A DNA stretch of 32,990 nt from Burkholderiales bacterium (GTDB taxonomy: Bacteria; Pseudomonadota; Gammaproteobacteria; Burkholderiales; Burkholderiaceae_E). The notes beneath the pieces were generated by a model, which searched no databases, was not told the DNA's origin, and saw only the letters and a program-made list of their open reading frames with translations. Position 1 is the stretch's first letter; each line of letters starts with the position of its first letter. The DNA is taken from the NCBI GenBank assembly GCA_005798775.1, contig SYIM01000285.1, forward strand, positions 1 to 32,990, given 5' to 3'. Positions 24,461 to 32,684 of this stretch are shown here, piece by piece. Made by a program: the position numbers and the translations under genes.

Positions 24461-25599
24461 GTGACAGCGAGGTCCTCGATAGCGTCGAGACTTTTCTCCA
24501 TCGCCGATTGCCACCAGATGAGATCAGGCGCCGCGATGCTGGCCATGTGCCGCCCTACGACTTGATGCCCAGAATGGGCGAGCTGGGCCTTTTTGCGCTC
24601 GCCGTGCCGGAGGCGGAGGGCGGGCTTGGCGCTGCCTGGAACACCATCGCGCAAGTGCAGCTCAAGCTCGGGCAGCACGCCTATATGGTCGCATCGATCT
24701 TCAACCGTGTCGTGGGCTTCGGGCTGATGTCGCTACTGACCTACGGTAGCGCCGCACAACGCCGCTTGCTTGTGCCACCGCTGATGTCTGGCGAGGTCTT
24801 CTGCGCCCTGGCGCTTTCAGAACCGCAGGCGGGCAGCGATGCGGCTGCCATCCGAACGCGTGCAGTTCGGCACGGTGATGGCTGGCTCATCAATGGCCGA
24901 AAGAGCTGGATCAGCGATGCGCTCCAGGCGCGTTGGTTGATCGTGCCGGCGCGCACGGGGCCAGCGCACGAAGGCCGTCCTGGCATTTCGCTGTTCCTGG
25001 TGCCGACCGATAGCCCCGGTATCTCGATGACGATGCTGCCCAAGATCGGTAACAACTGTATGCCGAGCTTCGATATCGGTCTGCAGGATGTCGATCTGCC
25101 AGCGCATGCGCTGCTCGGCGAAGAAGGGCGTGGCTTCGCACATCTGATGTCCACGCTGCACTATTCACGCGCCTCGATGGCTGCCACGGTGACCGGGGCG
25201 GCCGAGTCAGCGTTGCAGATTGCGCTGAGCCATGCGCGAGAACGGGTCCAATTTAACCGCCCCATTGGCCATAACCAGGTCATCGCGCATCGCCTAGCCG
25301 ACATGCGTATGCGCGTCGATCTGTCACGGCTGATGGTGCTGCATCTAGCCGGGTTGATCGACCAGGGCGCGCCGTGTCGGCGCGAGGCTGCACAAGCAAA
25401 AATCATTGCGACCGAAACGCTGCGCGAGGTCACCGATGCCGGAATGCAGATTCTGGCCAGCGCGGGCTACTCGGCCGAGAGCGACATGCAACGGCTGTGG
25501 CGGGATTCGCGCCTTTACACCTTTGGCGAAGGGGCGAATGAAGTGTTACGCGATACCGTCGCGCGTGAACTTCAACTTGGTTCAAGAGCAGGGACATGA
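24457..25599 (+). CDS. Acyl-CoA dehydrogenase family protein
   Basis: A 380-residue flavoprotein, the normal length for the family. The true start is the ATG at 24457 (ATGA overlap with the permease), not the track start at 23707. The FAD/substrate block 'ALALSEPQAGSDAAAIRTRA' with 'GWLINGRKSWISDALQARW' is standard, and 'ARERVQFNRPIGHNQVIAHR' is the conserved C-terminal helix. The catalytic base position near residue 358 is Glu in 'FGEGANEVLRD', as in short/medium-chain enzymes. It would introduce an alpha,beta double bond into the CoA thioester produced by the ligase downstream. Chain length or aromatic specificity is not readable. Electron transfer flavoprotein is not encoded here. Confidence 0.92.
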   Translation: MSDSEVLDSVETFLHRRLPPDEIRRRDAGHVPPYDLMPRMGELGLFALAVPEAEGGLGAAWNTIAQVQLKLGQHAYMVASIFNRVVGFGLMSLLTYGSAAQRRLLVPPLMSGEVFCALALSEPQAGSDAAAIRTRAVRHGDGWLINGRKSWISDALQARWLIVPARTGPAHEGRPGISLFLVPTDSPGISMTMLPKIGNNCMPSFDIGLQDVDLPAHALLGEEGRGFAHLMSTLHYSRASMAATVTGAAESALQIALSHARERVQFNRPIGHNQVIAHRLADMRMRVDLSRLMVLHLAGLIDQGAPCRREAAQAKIIATETLREVTDAGMQILASAGYSAESDMQRLWRDSRLYTFGEGANEVLRDTVARELQLGSRAGT

Positions 25600-26456
25600 A
25601 AAAAATCGGCGCTATCGACGCGGTGGTCAACATCTGGACGCCGCAGGCCCTGGCGGGCCGGCCTGACCGCACTGGCTTTTACACCTCTAAGATGCGCGTC
25701 AAACGCGAGATCTTCGAGGGGGTGAGCCTGCGGGACATGATCGCGCGCATGGATGCAGCCGGGATCGAGAAGGCCTTCCTCATCGCTGCCAAGGTCGGCC
25801 GGTTGGGACACCCTGCCTGTTACCACGTCGACTATCGCCTGGTGGCGGACGCAGTACAGGCGCATCCGGATCGCTTCTACGGTCTCGCCGGCCTCGACCC
25901 CACCACAGGAATGAAGGGCGTGCGTGAGCTTTCGCAAGCCGTCACCGAATACGGCTTTATCGGAGCGCACTTCTATCCGCATTGGTTCGAGCTGGCGCCG
26001 GACCACGCGAAGTGGTATCCCTTTTACGCGAAATGCGCCGAGCTCGAAGTACCGGTGCAGTTGCAGGTCGGGCAATCGATGATCTACGACCCTTCCTACC
26101 CCCGGCGCTCCGTCGGCCGCCCCATCGCGCTCGACGCTGTGGCCTGCGACTTCCCAGAGCTCAAGATCATCGGCATCCATGTCGGCATCCCCTGGACCGA
26201 GGAGATGATCGCAATGGCCTGGAAACATAGCAATGTCTTCATCGGCTCCGATGCTCACAGCCCGCGGTACTGGCCAGAATCATTCAAGCACTATATCCGA
26301 AGCTACGGGCAGGACAAGGTCATCTTCGGTACTGATTTCCCTGTGCTCGATTTCGCGCGCACCATGGCAGAGATCGATGAGCTAGGGCTGTCAGAAGTGG
26401 TCCGCACGAAGTTCCTGCGGACCAATGTCGAACGCATCTACAAGCTCAAAGGCTAG
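25596..26456 (+). CDS. Amidohydrolase-family TIM-barrel protein lacking the HxH motif
   Basis: A 286-residue protein of the Amidohydro_2 (ACMSD-like) group. The first strand, where family members have 'DxHxH', reads 'GAIDAVVNIWTP', so both histidines are replaced. Later positions are kept: 'IIGIHVGIPWTEE' (His), 'NVFIGSDAHSPRYW' and 'KVIFGTDFPVLDF' (Asp). 'FIGAHFYPHWFELAPD' is also family-like. Metal-dependent decarboxylases, hydratases and lactonases share this fold. Loss of HxH predicts altered or absent metal binding. The start overlaps the dehydrogenase stop (ATGA), so it is a full member of the operon, perhaps acting as a hydratase, decarboxylase or hydrolase of a pathway intermediate. 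Confidence 0.82.
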   Translation: MKKIGAIDAVVNIWTPQALAGRPDRTGFYTSKMRVKREIFEGVSLRDMIARMDAAGIEKAFLIAAKVGRLGHPACYHVDYRLVADAVQAHPDRFYGLAGLDPTTGMKGVRELSQAVTEYGFIGAHFYPHWFELAPDHAKWYPFYAKCAELEVPVQLQVGQSMIYDPSYPRRSVGRPIALDAVACDFPELKIIGIHVGIPWTEEMIAMAWKHSNVFIGSDAHSPRYWPESFKHYIRSYGQDKVIFGTDFPVLDFARTMAEIDELGLSEVVRTKFLRTNVERIYKLKG

Positions 26457-26458
26457 GC

Positions 26459-27904
26459 ATGAACCTCGCCGATGCGCTCGACATCCACGCCAGAGCGCGT
26501 CCGAGTCACCCCGCGCTGATTGAGGGTAACCAGGAGCTGACGCATGCGCAGTTCGCGCACCGGGTACGTCGCATGGCGGCGTGGCTGCACGGTCAGGCGC
26601 TGCCGGCTGGGCAACCGGTGGGTGTCTGCTTGCGCGACACGACGCAGCACGTCGTGGCGCTGTATGCCATGGCACGGGCCGGTATCGCCATCTTGCCGAT
26701 GGATGTGCGTTGGACTGTCCAGGAGCAGTGCAATGTGGCGTCGCATTTCGGCGCCTGTCTTGTGCTGATCGAGCCTGACATGGCGCTGTTGCCTGGCTTG
26801 CGCTGTATGCAGCCTGGGGAATCCGATGAGGTGGGCATCGTCTTCGCCTCCGATGCCAAAGCGCCGTTCGTGCTGTCGCTTTCGTCCGGCACCAGCGGGC
26901 GGCCCAAGGGGCCACTGATTGAGCATCGGCACTTTCTGGCGCGGTTTCGCACCCATTGGATCAATCTCGGCCTGAATGGCCGGGATCGTTTCATCTGTGC
27001 CACGCCACTGTACTTTGGCGGTGGCCGCACGTTTGCGATGTCGGTGCTGTTTTCCGGCGGCACGCTAATCCTCAAGCCGCCACCCTGCGCGCCGCAGGAC
27101 CTCATCACTTGCGTGGCGTCCGAGCAGGCGACCAGCCTGTTCCTCGTGCCCACGCAATTACGCCGCCTGCTGGCGCTCGATGACGCCGCGCTCGCGCCGC
27201 TGCAGGGGCTGAACCTGCTGTTTTCCTCCGGCGCGCCGCTTTCGCCTGCGGAGCGCGTAGCGATCCGCGACCGGCTCTGCCCGCGCTTTTTCGAGTACTA
27301 CGCTTCGACCGAGGGGGGTGGGATCTCGCTGCTTACGCCTGATGACATCGCCACTCATGGGCAGACGGTGGGCCGCCCCGTCTTCGCTGTGGAAGTCGAA
27401 GTGGTAGATGCGCAGGACCGAACCTTGCCGCCTGGTGAAACTGGCCTGCTGCGCTATCGCGGCCCTGCTTGTGCCACTGCCTATCATTGCGATTCCGATG
27501 CTTCGGCCGAGGCCTTTCGACAGGGATGGTTCTATCCTGGTGACCTCGCTTCCTTGGATGCTGATGGCTTCGTGACGATCTGCGGACGCCAGAAGGACAT
27601 GATCATCCGCGCGGGTATCAACATCTACCCCTCTGACATCGAGGCTGCGTTGAACGCGCACCCCGCGGTCGCCGAAAGTGCCGTCCTGGGCTGGCCCTCG
27701 CGAGACTTCGGTGAGGAGATCGCGGCCTTTGTTCTGCTCACCGCACCCTGTGAGCCCGAGGCGCTGCTGGCCCATGTACGCGCGCTCTTGCCACGGCCGA
27801 AATGGCCGCGTGCCGTGTTTGTCGTCAGCGAGTTGCCGCGCAACAGCGGCGGCAAGGTTCTGAAGCGCGAACTCTCGCAGCGCCTGACGCCACCGGAGCT
27901 TTGA
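26459..27904 (+). CDS. AMP-dependent acyl-CoA synthetase/ligase
   Basis: A 481-residue adenylate-forming enzyme, slightly shorter than typical acyl-CoA ligases. The ATP-binding loop is 'LSLSSGTSGRPKGPLIEH' and the A5 motif is 'FFEYYASTEGGG'. A7-A8 are 'FYPGDLASLDADGFVTICGR' and 'KDMIIRAGINIYPSDIEAAL', and the A10 lysine is in 'LPRNSGGKVLKREL'. All catalytic elements are intact. It activates a carboxylic acid as acyl-AMP and then acyl-CoA, supplying the acyl-CoA dehydrogenase two genes upstream. It starts 2 bp after the amidohydrolase stop and ends the operon. Two long antisense ORFs over it are GC-driven shadows. Confidence 0.92.
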   Translation: MNLADALDIHARARPSHPALIEGNQELTHAQFAHRVRRMAAWLHGQALPAGQPVGVCLRDTTQHVVALYAMARAGIAILPMDVRWTVQEQCNVASHFGACLVLIEPDMALLPGLRCMQPGESDEVGIVFASDAKAPFVLSLSSGTSGRPKGPLIEHRHFLARFRTHWINLGLNGRDRFICATPLYFGGGRTFAMSVLFSGGTLILKPPPCAPQDLITCVASEQATSLFLVPTQLRRLLALDDAALAPLQGLNLLFSSGAPLSPAERVAIRDRLCPRFFEYYASTEGGGISLLTPDDIATHGQTVGRPVFAVEVEVVDAQDRTLPPGETGLLRYRGPACATAYHCDSDASAEAFRQGWFYPGDLASLDADGFVTICGRQKDMIIRAGINIYPSDIEAALNAHPAVAESAVLGWPSRDFGEEIAAFVLLTAPCEPEALLAHVRALLPRPKWPRAVFVVSELPRNSGGKVLKRELSQRLTPPEL

Positions 27905-28079
27905 ACCTATTCGGCCAGCTTGCCGGCCCGTGTCGCCGCGGCATCACTTCGGCCCAGGCGATCCATCCATCAGCAAGCCCTTCCCAGCGATCAAGAAAAA
28001 GTAGCTGTGGGGCTGCTCGCGCAAACCATTAATCGCGCGTAATCCTCGCGCTGGTATACCCATTTATGCGGGGTAGGCT

Positions 28080-29087
28080 TTAGGGCTGAATCCTGATCAG
28101 TTCGCCGCCGGCTGCGGCCGATCGAACGACCGCGTCCAGCGTGCGGATGTTGTCGAGGATCTGGTCGCTGGTGAAGCGGTAGGGCGCTTCACCAGCAATC
28201 GCAGCGGCCCACGCTTCGAAGTTGCTGCGCACAGTATTGATTGGGGCATAGGATCGAACGTTGCGCTCAAGCGCTGCGTTGCAGTGCGTCAGGTCGCTGG
28301 GCAGTCCTTTATCAACGTTACCGTTTTCCTTGACCTCAACCCAGCCGCCGCTGCCGAAGAAGCTCATTCGGCCGTGAAACGGCGTTGACGACAGGCAGGT
28401 CACAGCACCAGTGATGCCCGATTCAAATTCGATCCAGAGCGAGATATGGTCGGTGCCAGACGCCTCGCGCATTACGCGCGCTGATCGAGCCCGCACGGCG
28501 CGCGGGCGGCCTGCCAGCGATACGAACATATCAGTGAGGTGAATGCCGAGTGCGGTCATGGCCCCGGCTGGCGCGTCGGCCGGGTCGATCCGCCAATTAC
28601 CCGGCGCCATTTTGGCGAACAGGTTATGACTGACGTTGGCCTCGAGGTGCAGCAGCTGACCGAGTTCGCCAGACGTGACCATGCGGCAAGTCTCTTCCAT
28701 GGCGGGCTCGAAACGCCGCTCGTGACCGATTCCCAACACCACCTTCGCGCGCGCGCACGCATCTAAGATACGCTCGGCGCCTGCCGCTGTCAGCGTGAGC
28801 GGCTTTTCGCAGAACAGCTGTTTGCCAGAAGCAACCACAGCAAGCGCTTGCACTTCATGCTGTCGGTGTGGCGTTGCAATCACGACGGCATCAATATCGC
28901 GTCGGGTAAGTACCGCAGCGAGCGAATTGGATAACTCGAGCCCATGGGCCTGCGCAAACTCGGCTGCTGTCGCGGGCGCCACGTCTACGCCGTGCGTCAC
29001 CCGGAAACGGGGGCTTTCTTTCAGACAGGCCACGATCTGACGGCCCCACCATCCGAGGCCGATTACAGCAGTACGTAGCGGATTCAT
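28080..29087 (-). CDS. Gfo/Idh/MocA-family NAD(P)-dependent oxidoreductase
   Basis: A 335-residue two-domain oxidoreductase. The Rossmann dinucleotide loop is 'AVIGLGWWGRQIV', then 'AVVIATPHRQHEVQALAVVA' and the diagnostic 'LFCEKPLTLT' (EKP) motif, with a C-terminal alpha/beta substrate domain containing 'ALGIHLTDMFVSLAG' (His candidate). Members oxidise or reduce sugars, inositols, dihydrodiols and related polyols. The ATG has a CAGGAG site. It is the last gene after dctPQM on the minus strand (40-bp gap), suggesting that it oxidises the TRAP substrate. Its end faces the ligase gene across a 175-bp convergent gap with no clear terminator. Confidence 0.9.
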   Translation of the reverse strand: MNPLRTAVIGLGWWGRQIVACLKESPRFRVTHGVDVAPATAAEFAQAHGLELSNSLAAVLTRRDIDAVVIATPHRQHEVQALAVVASGKQLFCEKPLTLTAAGAERILDACARAKVVLGIGHERRFEPAMEETCRMVTSGELGQLLHLEANVSHNLFAKMAPGNWRIDPADAPAGAMTALGIHLTDMFVSLAGRPRAVRARSARVMREASGTDHISLWIEFESGITGAVTCLSSTPFHGRMSFFGSGGWVEVKENGNVDKGLPSDLTHCNAALERNVRSYAPINTVRSNFEAWAAAIAGEAPYRFTSDQILDNIRTLDAVVRSAAAGGELIRIQP

Positions 29088-29127
29088 CCAGGCTCCTGGA
29101 AGGCTAAAAGCGTTGCTCAGCCGCGTA

Positions 29128-30453
29128 TCAGAAGCGGCCGAGGATGCCGGTTGCGATTCTCGGGAAAATGATGATGAGAAGCAGCGTCAGCATCACGATT
29201 CCGGCGAATGGCAACGCACCGCGAAAAATGTCGGTAATGGTGATGCGCCGATCATCAAGCGTTGCCTTGATGACAAACACAGCAACGCCGAATGGTGGTG
29301 TCAGCAGGCCCACTTCCACTGCAATAGTGGTAATCACGCCCAACCACACCAGATCGATCTTGAAGGCCATGAACAGCGGCAGAAACAGAGGAACCGTGAT
29401 CAGCATGATCGAGGCTGCGTCGATCAAACAACCCAGCATCAGGATGATGCCCAGGTATATCGCAAGCACCACATAGAAATTCGTATCCAGGCCTGTGACC
29501 CACTGCGCAAGCTGCCCCGGAACCGCTGCTACGCCCAGCATCCGGCTGTACATGGTGGCCGTAATGATGAGAAAGCAGATGGTAGCGGTGACGTGTCCCG
29601 TTTCCACCAGCACCTGCCAGAGGCTAGCCCAGGTCAATTTACGGCGCGCTGCGGTGAGCAGAAAGGCACCGAACGCACCGATCGCACCTGCTTCGGTTGG
29701 AGTAAACAAACCGCCATAGATACCGCCAATAACAACGCCAATCAGAAGCAAGATGGGTGAGAGTTTGCGAAGCGCTTCACCCACGCTCATGTCAGCCTGA
29801 TCGGTTCCTGTGCCTAGCGCACCCGCGCGCATCACCGAGTTCGGAATCAGGTAGGCGGCCAGCACAATACCCAGGCAAAACATTAGCGACAGCAATATGC
29901 CCGGGATGACGCCCGCGAGGAACATATCACCAACCGATTGATCGGTCAGTACTGCAAACAGAATGAGCAGCAGGCTGGGCGGAATCAGCATGCCGAGCAG
30001 CGAACTGCCAGCTACGACTCCTACTGCAAAGCGCGGCTGGTAGCCGTGACGGAGCATCTGTGGCACCGACACCTTGGTGAACACCGATGCCGAAGCGATG
30101 CTGACGCCGGTGATCGCTGCAAACAGCGCGTTGGCAGCAACGGTTGCCACGCCAAGCCCACCGCGCAGCCTTCGAAACACGACATTGGCGACTTCATAGG
30201 TATCTTTACCGATATCCGAGATGGATACGAACATACCCATCAGTACGAATAGCGGAATGACGCCAAACACATAGCTTGAGATGCTGTCTGCAACCGCGAG
30301 CAGCAGCAGATTGCTTGCGACCGCGGGATCGCCCTTGATGATCCAGACGCCGAGATACGACACTACGGTGAGCACCACGCCGACATAAACGCCGGCAAGG
30401 AGCAACACCAGCATCCCAAATACCGACAGTGCCGCAATCTCAAAAGGTGTCAC
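29128..30453 (-). CDS. dctM: TRAP transporter large permease (DctM)
   Basis: A 441-residue permease with about 12 hydrophobic segments. 'PLFVLMGMFVSISDIGKDTY', 'ANALFAAITGVSIASASVFT', 'GSSLLGMLIPPSLLLILFAV' and 'GLFTPTEAGAIGAFGAFLLT' are signature DctM segments. It couples solute uptake to a Na+ or H+ gradient. It starts with GTG 10 bp after the dctQ stop. The possible C-terminal DctM debris at 1614-1757 is not a copy of this protein, whose tail reads 'LTLLLIIIFPRIATGILGRF'. Confidence 0.94.
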   Translation of the reverse strand: MTPFEIAALSVFGMLVLLLAGVYVGVVLTVVSYLGVWIIKGDPAVASNLLLLAVADSISSYVFGVIPLFVLMGMFVSISDIGKDTYEVANVVFRRLRGGLGVATVAANALFAAITGVSIASASVFTKVSVPQMLRHGYQPRFAVGVVAGSSLLGMLIPPSLLLILFAVLTDQSVGDMFLAGVIPGILLSLMFCLGIVLAAYLIPNSVMRAGALGTGTDQADMSVGEALRKLSPILLLIGVVIGGIYGGLFTPTEAGAIGAFGAFLLTAARRKLTWASLWQVLVETGHVTATICFLIITATMYSRMLGVAAVPGQLAQWVTGLDTNFYVVLAIYLGIILMLGCLIDAASIMLITVPLFLPLFMAFKIDLVWLGVITTIAVEVGLLTPPFGVAVFVIKATLDDRRITITDIFRGALPFAGIVMLTLLLIIIFPRIATGILGRF

Positions 30454-30463
30454 GGGTACAGCC

Positions 30464-30994
30464 TCACTGAGGCGTGAGGTAAATGACTTCGTTGCGGCGC
30501 AAACGGCCGAGTGCGCGACCGAACTGAATCAAAAACTGGATCAGCCCAGCCGCGCAGCCAAGCGCCACCATCAGCTCCAGCGGCCAGGTGGGTGCGGTAA
30601 ACAGCCCTGGATTACCTTTGAAGCTGTTCTCCGTCCAGGCTTCAATCAATCGAGGGATCTGGCCCTCGAGAATGACGCTCATCAGCGCGATTCCAGCGAG
30701 CTGGCCAACTGCATCGAGCGCGTGCCCTACGCGCGGTACCCGGACCATCAGAATACCCAGCAGGGTGTCCGCGCGAATCATTTTGCCCTCGGACATTGCA
30801 TGCGTCAGCTGCAGAAACACAATACCGACGATAGACATCTCAACAATCTCAACAACACCGGGAATCGGTTGTGACCAGATGAACCGCATCGATACGTCCG
30901 CGGTCACCAACATCATCAAACCGAAAATCAGTAGCGTGCCAACGCTGTTGAGACCAGAGATCAGCCGAAGGAACAGTGCGTGGAGGGCTTTCAC
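30464..30994 (-). CDS. dctQ: TRAP transporter small permease (DctQ)
   Basis: A 176-residue protein with four hydrophobic segments, as expected for DctQ. 'VSMRFIWSQPIPGVVEIVEM' followed by 'FLQLTHAMSEGKMIRADTLL' is the conserved core. It forms the membrane complex with DctM. The start is GTG with a weak ribosome site, 59 bp after the dctP stop; the gap shows no strong hairpin. Confidence 0.92.
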   Translation of the reverse strand: MKALHALFLRLISGLNSVGTLLIFGLMMLVTADVSMRFIWSQPIPGVVEIVEMSIVGIVFLQLTHAMSEGKMIRADTLLGILMVRVPRVGHALDAVGQLAGIALMSVILEGQIPRLIEAWTENSFKGNPGLFTAPTWPLELMVALGCAAGLIQFLIQFGRALGRLRRNEVIYLTPQ

Positions 30995-31053
30995 GTTGGC
31001 TCAAACGGTCCATGCGGACACGTTGCAGTGCATGCGGACTGTTGGGTTCAGAG

Positions 31054-32136
31054 TTACTCTTTATCCCATTGACGCGCGATGGGCTGCTTGTTCTGACGCA
31101 TGAAGTCCATATAGGCCGTCAGAATCTGGTCGCCGGACAGACCTTGCTTGTTCAAGCCAGCGGCCCACTCTTTTGCAATATTGGGCATACCTTTGGCCCA
31201 TGCGAGTCGGTCGGCCTCGGACAGGGGAACCACCTTACCCCCTGCGTCGCGGTAACGCTGGGGTGCGGTTGCGCCGACGTCCATCACATAGCCGCCCAGA
31301 ACCTGCCCGAACGTCACCGCTTTGTCCTGCAGGGTTTTCTTCACTTCGTCGGGCAACTTCTTCCAGACGCCAGCGTTGACCGTCATGGCGTAGGCCGTCG
31401 CGCCACCGAGGCGAGCCTGAAGCATGTGCGGACCTGCCTCATGCATCTTCTGGTTGACGACTGCCTCGCCCCACATCAGCACCCCATCGACAATACCGGT
31501 TTTAGTGGCGTTGTAAAACTCGGCAAGATTACTGATTACACCGACCGCGCCAGCGCTCTGCACCCAGCGCAGGTTGAGTCCAATTCCACCGATCTTCATG
31601 CCTTTCAGGTCGGTGAGAGAGTTGATCGGTTTACTTGAAATGATCAGGTAATCATCGCCCACACCTGAGGCACCAAGAAACACCTGACCCTGTTTGGCCC
31701 AGGCTGCCGACATCTGTGGGAAGCTTGCAGTAAGGTGATCCACAGCTTTGGACAGCAGCTTCATGTCGGAAGACGTGAACGGCGTCACGAAGCCGATGTT
31801 GTAGAACGGTACCTTGTCTGCGTGCGCGGGTGTGAGCACGATGCCCATGTCCGCAAGTCCAGTACGAATCGCGTCTAACTCCCCGCCCGGTTTGGCGACG
31901 GTACCTGCAAAAGCCTCATTCCACTTGATGCGGTAATTGGTGCCTGCAAGCGCCTTGTTCACTTCAGGGATGTAGAACTCCTGCAGTTGCTTGACGACGG
32001 CCGCAACCGGCGGAAAGCCGGACACGATTGTCATGTTGATCGTCTGTTGTGCCAGAGCTGACTGGGATAGCACCGTCGCCGACAGGGGCAATGCAGCCGT
32101 TATCGCGAGGCTCGCGATGCGCGAACGTGAAACCAT
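31054..32136 (-). CDS. dctP: TRAP transporter solute-binding protein (DctP)
   Basis: A 360-residue DctP-family receptor. The Sec signal is 'IASLAITAALPLSATVLSQS' with cleavage after ALA, and the ATG follows GGAGGAGA. Landmarks are 'GIVLTPAHADKVP', 'LTDLKGMKIGGIGLNLRWVQ' and 'NATKTGIVDGVLMWGEAVVN', matching the region that usually carries the carboxylate-binding arginine; the Arg of 'GLNLRWVQ' is a candidate for it. Ligands are mostly organic acids. It heads the minus-strand operon dctP-dctQ-dctM-oxidoreductase. Confidence 0.93.
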   Translation of the reverse strand: MVSRSRIASLAITAALPLSATVLSQSALAQQTINMTIVSGFPPVAAVVKQLQEFYIPEVNKALAGTNYRIKWNEAFAGTVAKPGGELDAIRTGLADMGIVLTPAHADKVPFYNIGFVTPFTSSDMKLLSKAVDHLTASFPQMSAAWAKQGQVFLGASGVGDDYLIISSKPINSLTDLKGMKIGGIGLNLRWVQSAGAVGVISNLAEFYNATKTGIVDGVLMWGEAVVNQKMHEAGPHMLQARLGGATAYAMTVNAGVWKKLPDEVKKTLQDKAVTFGQVLGGYVMDVGATAPQRYRDAGGKVVPLSEADRLAWAKGMPNIAKEWAAGLNKQGLSGDQILTAYMDFMRQNKQPIARQWDKE

Positions 32137-32436
32137 GGATGTCTCCTCCAGTAGGCCCGATCCTGTTGGCAGACCGGGGTTGTCTGTTCAGTCTCGCTGC
32201 ACTCGGGTGATCGAGCGAAGGCAGAGCTAGGACCGTTTATTTGCCTGTTGACTTGATGTTGTGGACCGAACCGGATTCGATCACTGCCATGCATAGCATG
32301 TCAAGGTCCCGCCAGCCTAGTTTGGACGCTGCTGGGTGAACGGTTACGCTCGTGCGACATCTGTGTAGCCGCTCGAGCGATCTTTGGCTCGAGCATTCAT
32401 GCGAGTTGGCCCAGGGTATCAACACTGAAATCGTCA
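32137..32436. other. Intergenic stretch upstream of dctP, possible LysR remnant
   Basis: No intact gene. On the minus strand, about 32320 down to 32239, 'GWRDLDMLCMAVIESGSVHN' resembles the start of a LysR helix-turn-helix domain but stops soon after. The dctP promoter should lie here; I could not pick one with confidence. Confidence 0.4.
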
Positions 32437-32682
32437 GTTGACGAGCGGTATCGAAAAATCCTTGAGAAATTCGCACAGCGCCCACCAACGTTCGCTTTGC
32501 CGATCCTCAGAAGGTATGCGAGCCGGTATTTTGGCAAGCCCAGGCAACGCGGCAGCAGTCACGCCGTCTACAAGAGACCCTGGCTGGGAGATCCGAGGGT
32601 GAACATTCAAAACGATAAAGGCAAAGCAAAGACTTTCCAGGTCCGGCAAGTGCTGCTGGCCTTCGAACGTCCAGAAGCATAG
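32437..32682 (+). pseudogene. hicA: HicA-like toxin gene, apparently damaged
   Basis: The C-terminal part 'RYFGKPRQRGSSHAVYKRPW' and 'GDPRVNIQNDKGKAKTFQVR' matches a HicA-type toxin subfamily, including the SSH motif with the active-site His. Upstream, 'KILEKFAQR' is in the same frame, but the intervening segment reads correctly only in another frame ('TNVRFADPQKVCE'). An extra C near 32530 and a compensating change near 32480 explain this. No ATG or convincing start is visible upstream. About 17 residues of core are scrambled, so activity is doubtful. The track ORF (TTG, 32497) covers only the tail. The antitoxin gene follows after 2 bp. Confidence 0.62.
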
Positions 32683-32684
32683 GC

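Noticed and set aside
23707-25599. 630-aa ORF read as a permease-region/acyl-CoA dehydrogenase fusion
   Set aside because: The first 250 codons are an arginine/proline-rich shadow of the permease; the dehydrogenase has its own ATG at 24457 with an ATGA overlap.
26593-27775. Two long minus-strand ORFs (186 and 205 aa) opposite the CoA ligase
   Set aside because: They lie antisense to an intact ligase with all motifs, show no domain, and reflect GC-rich third positions.
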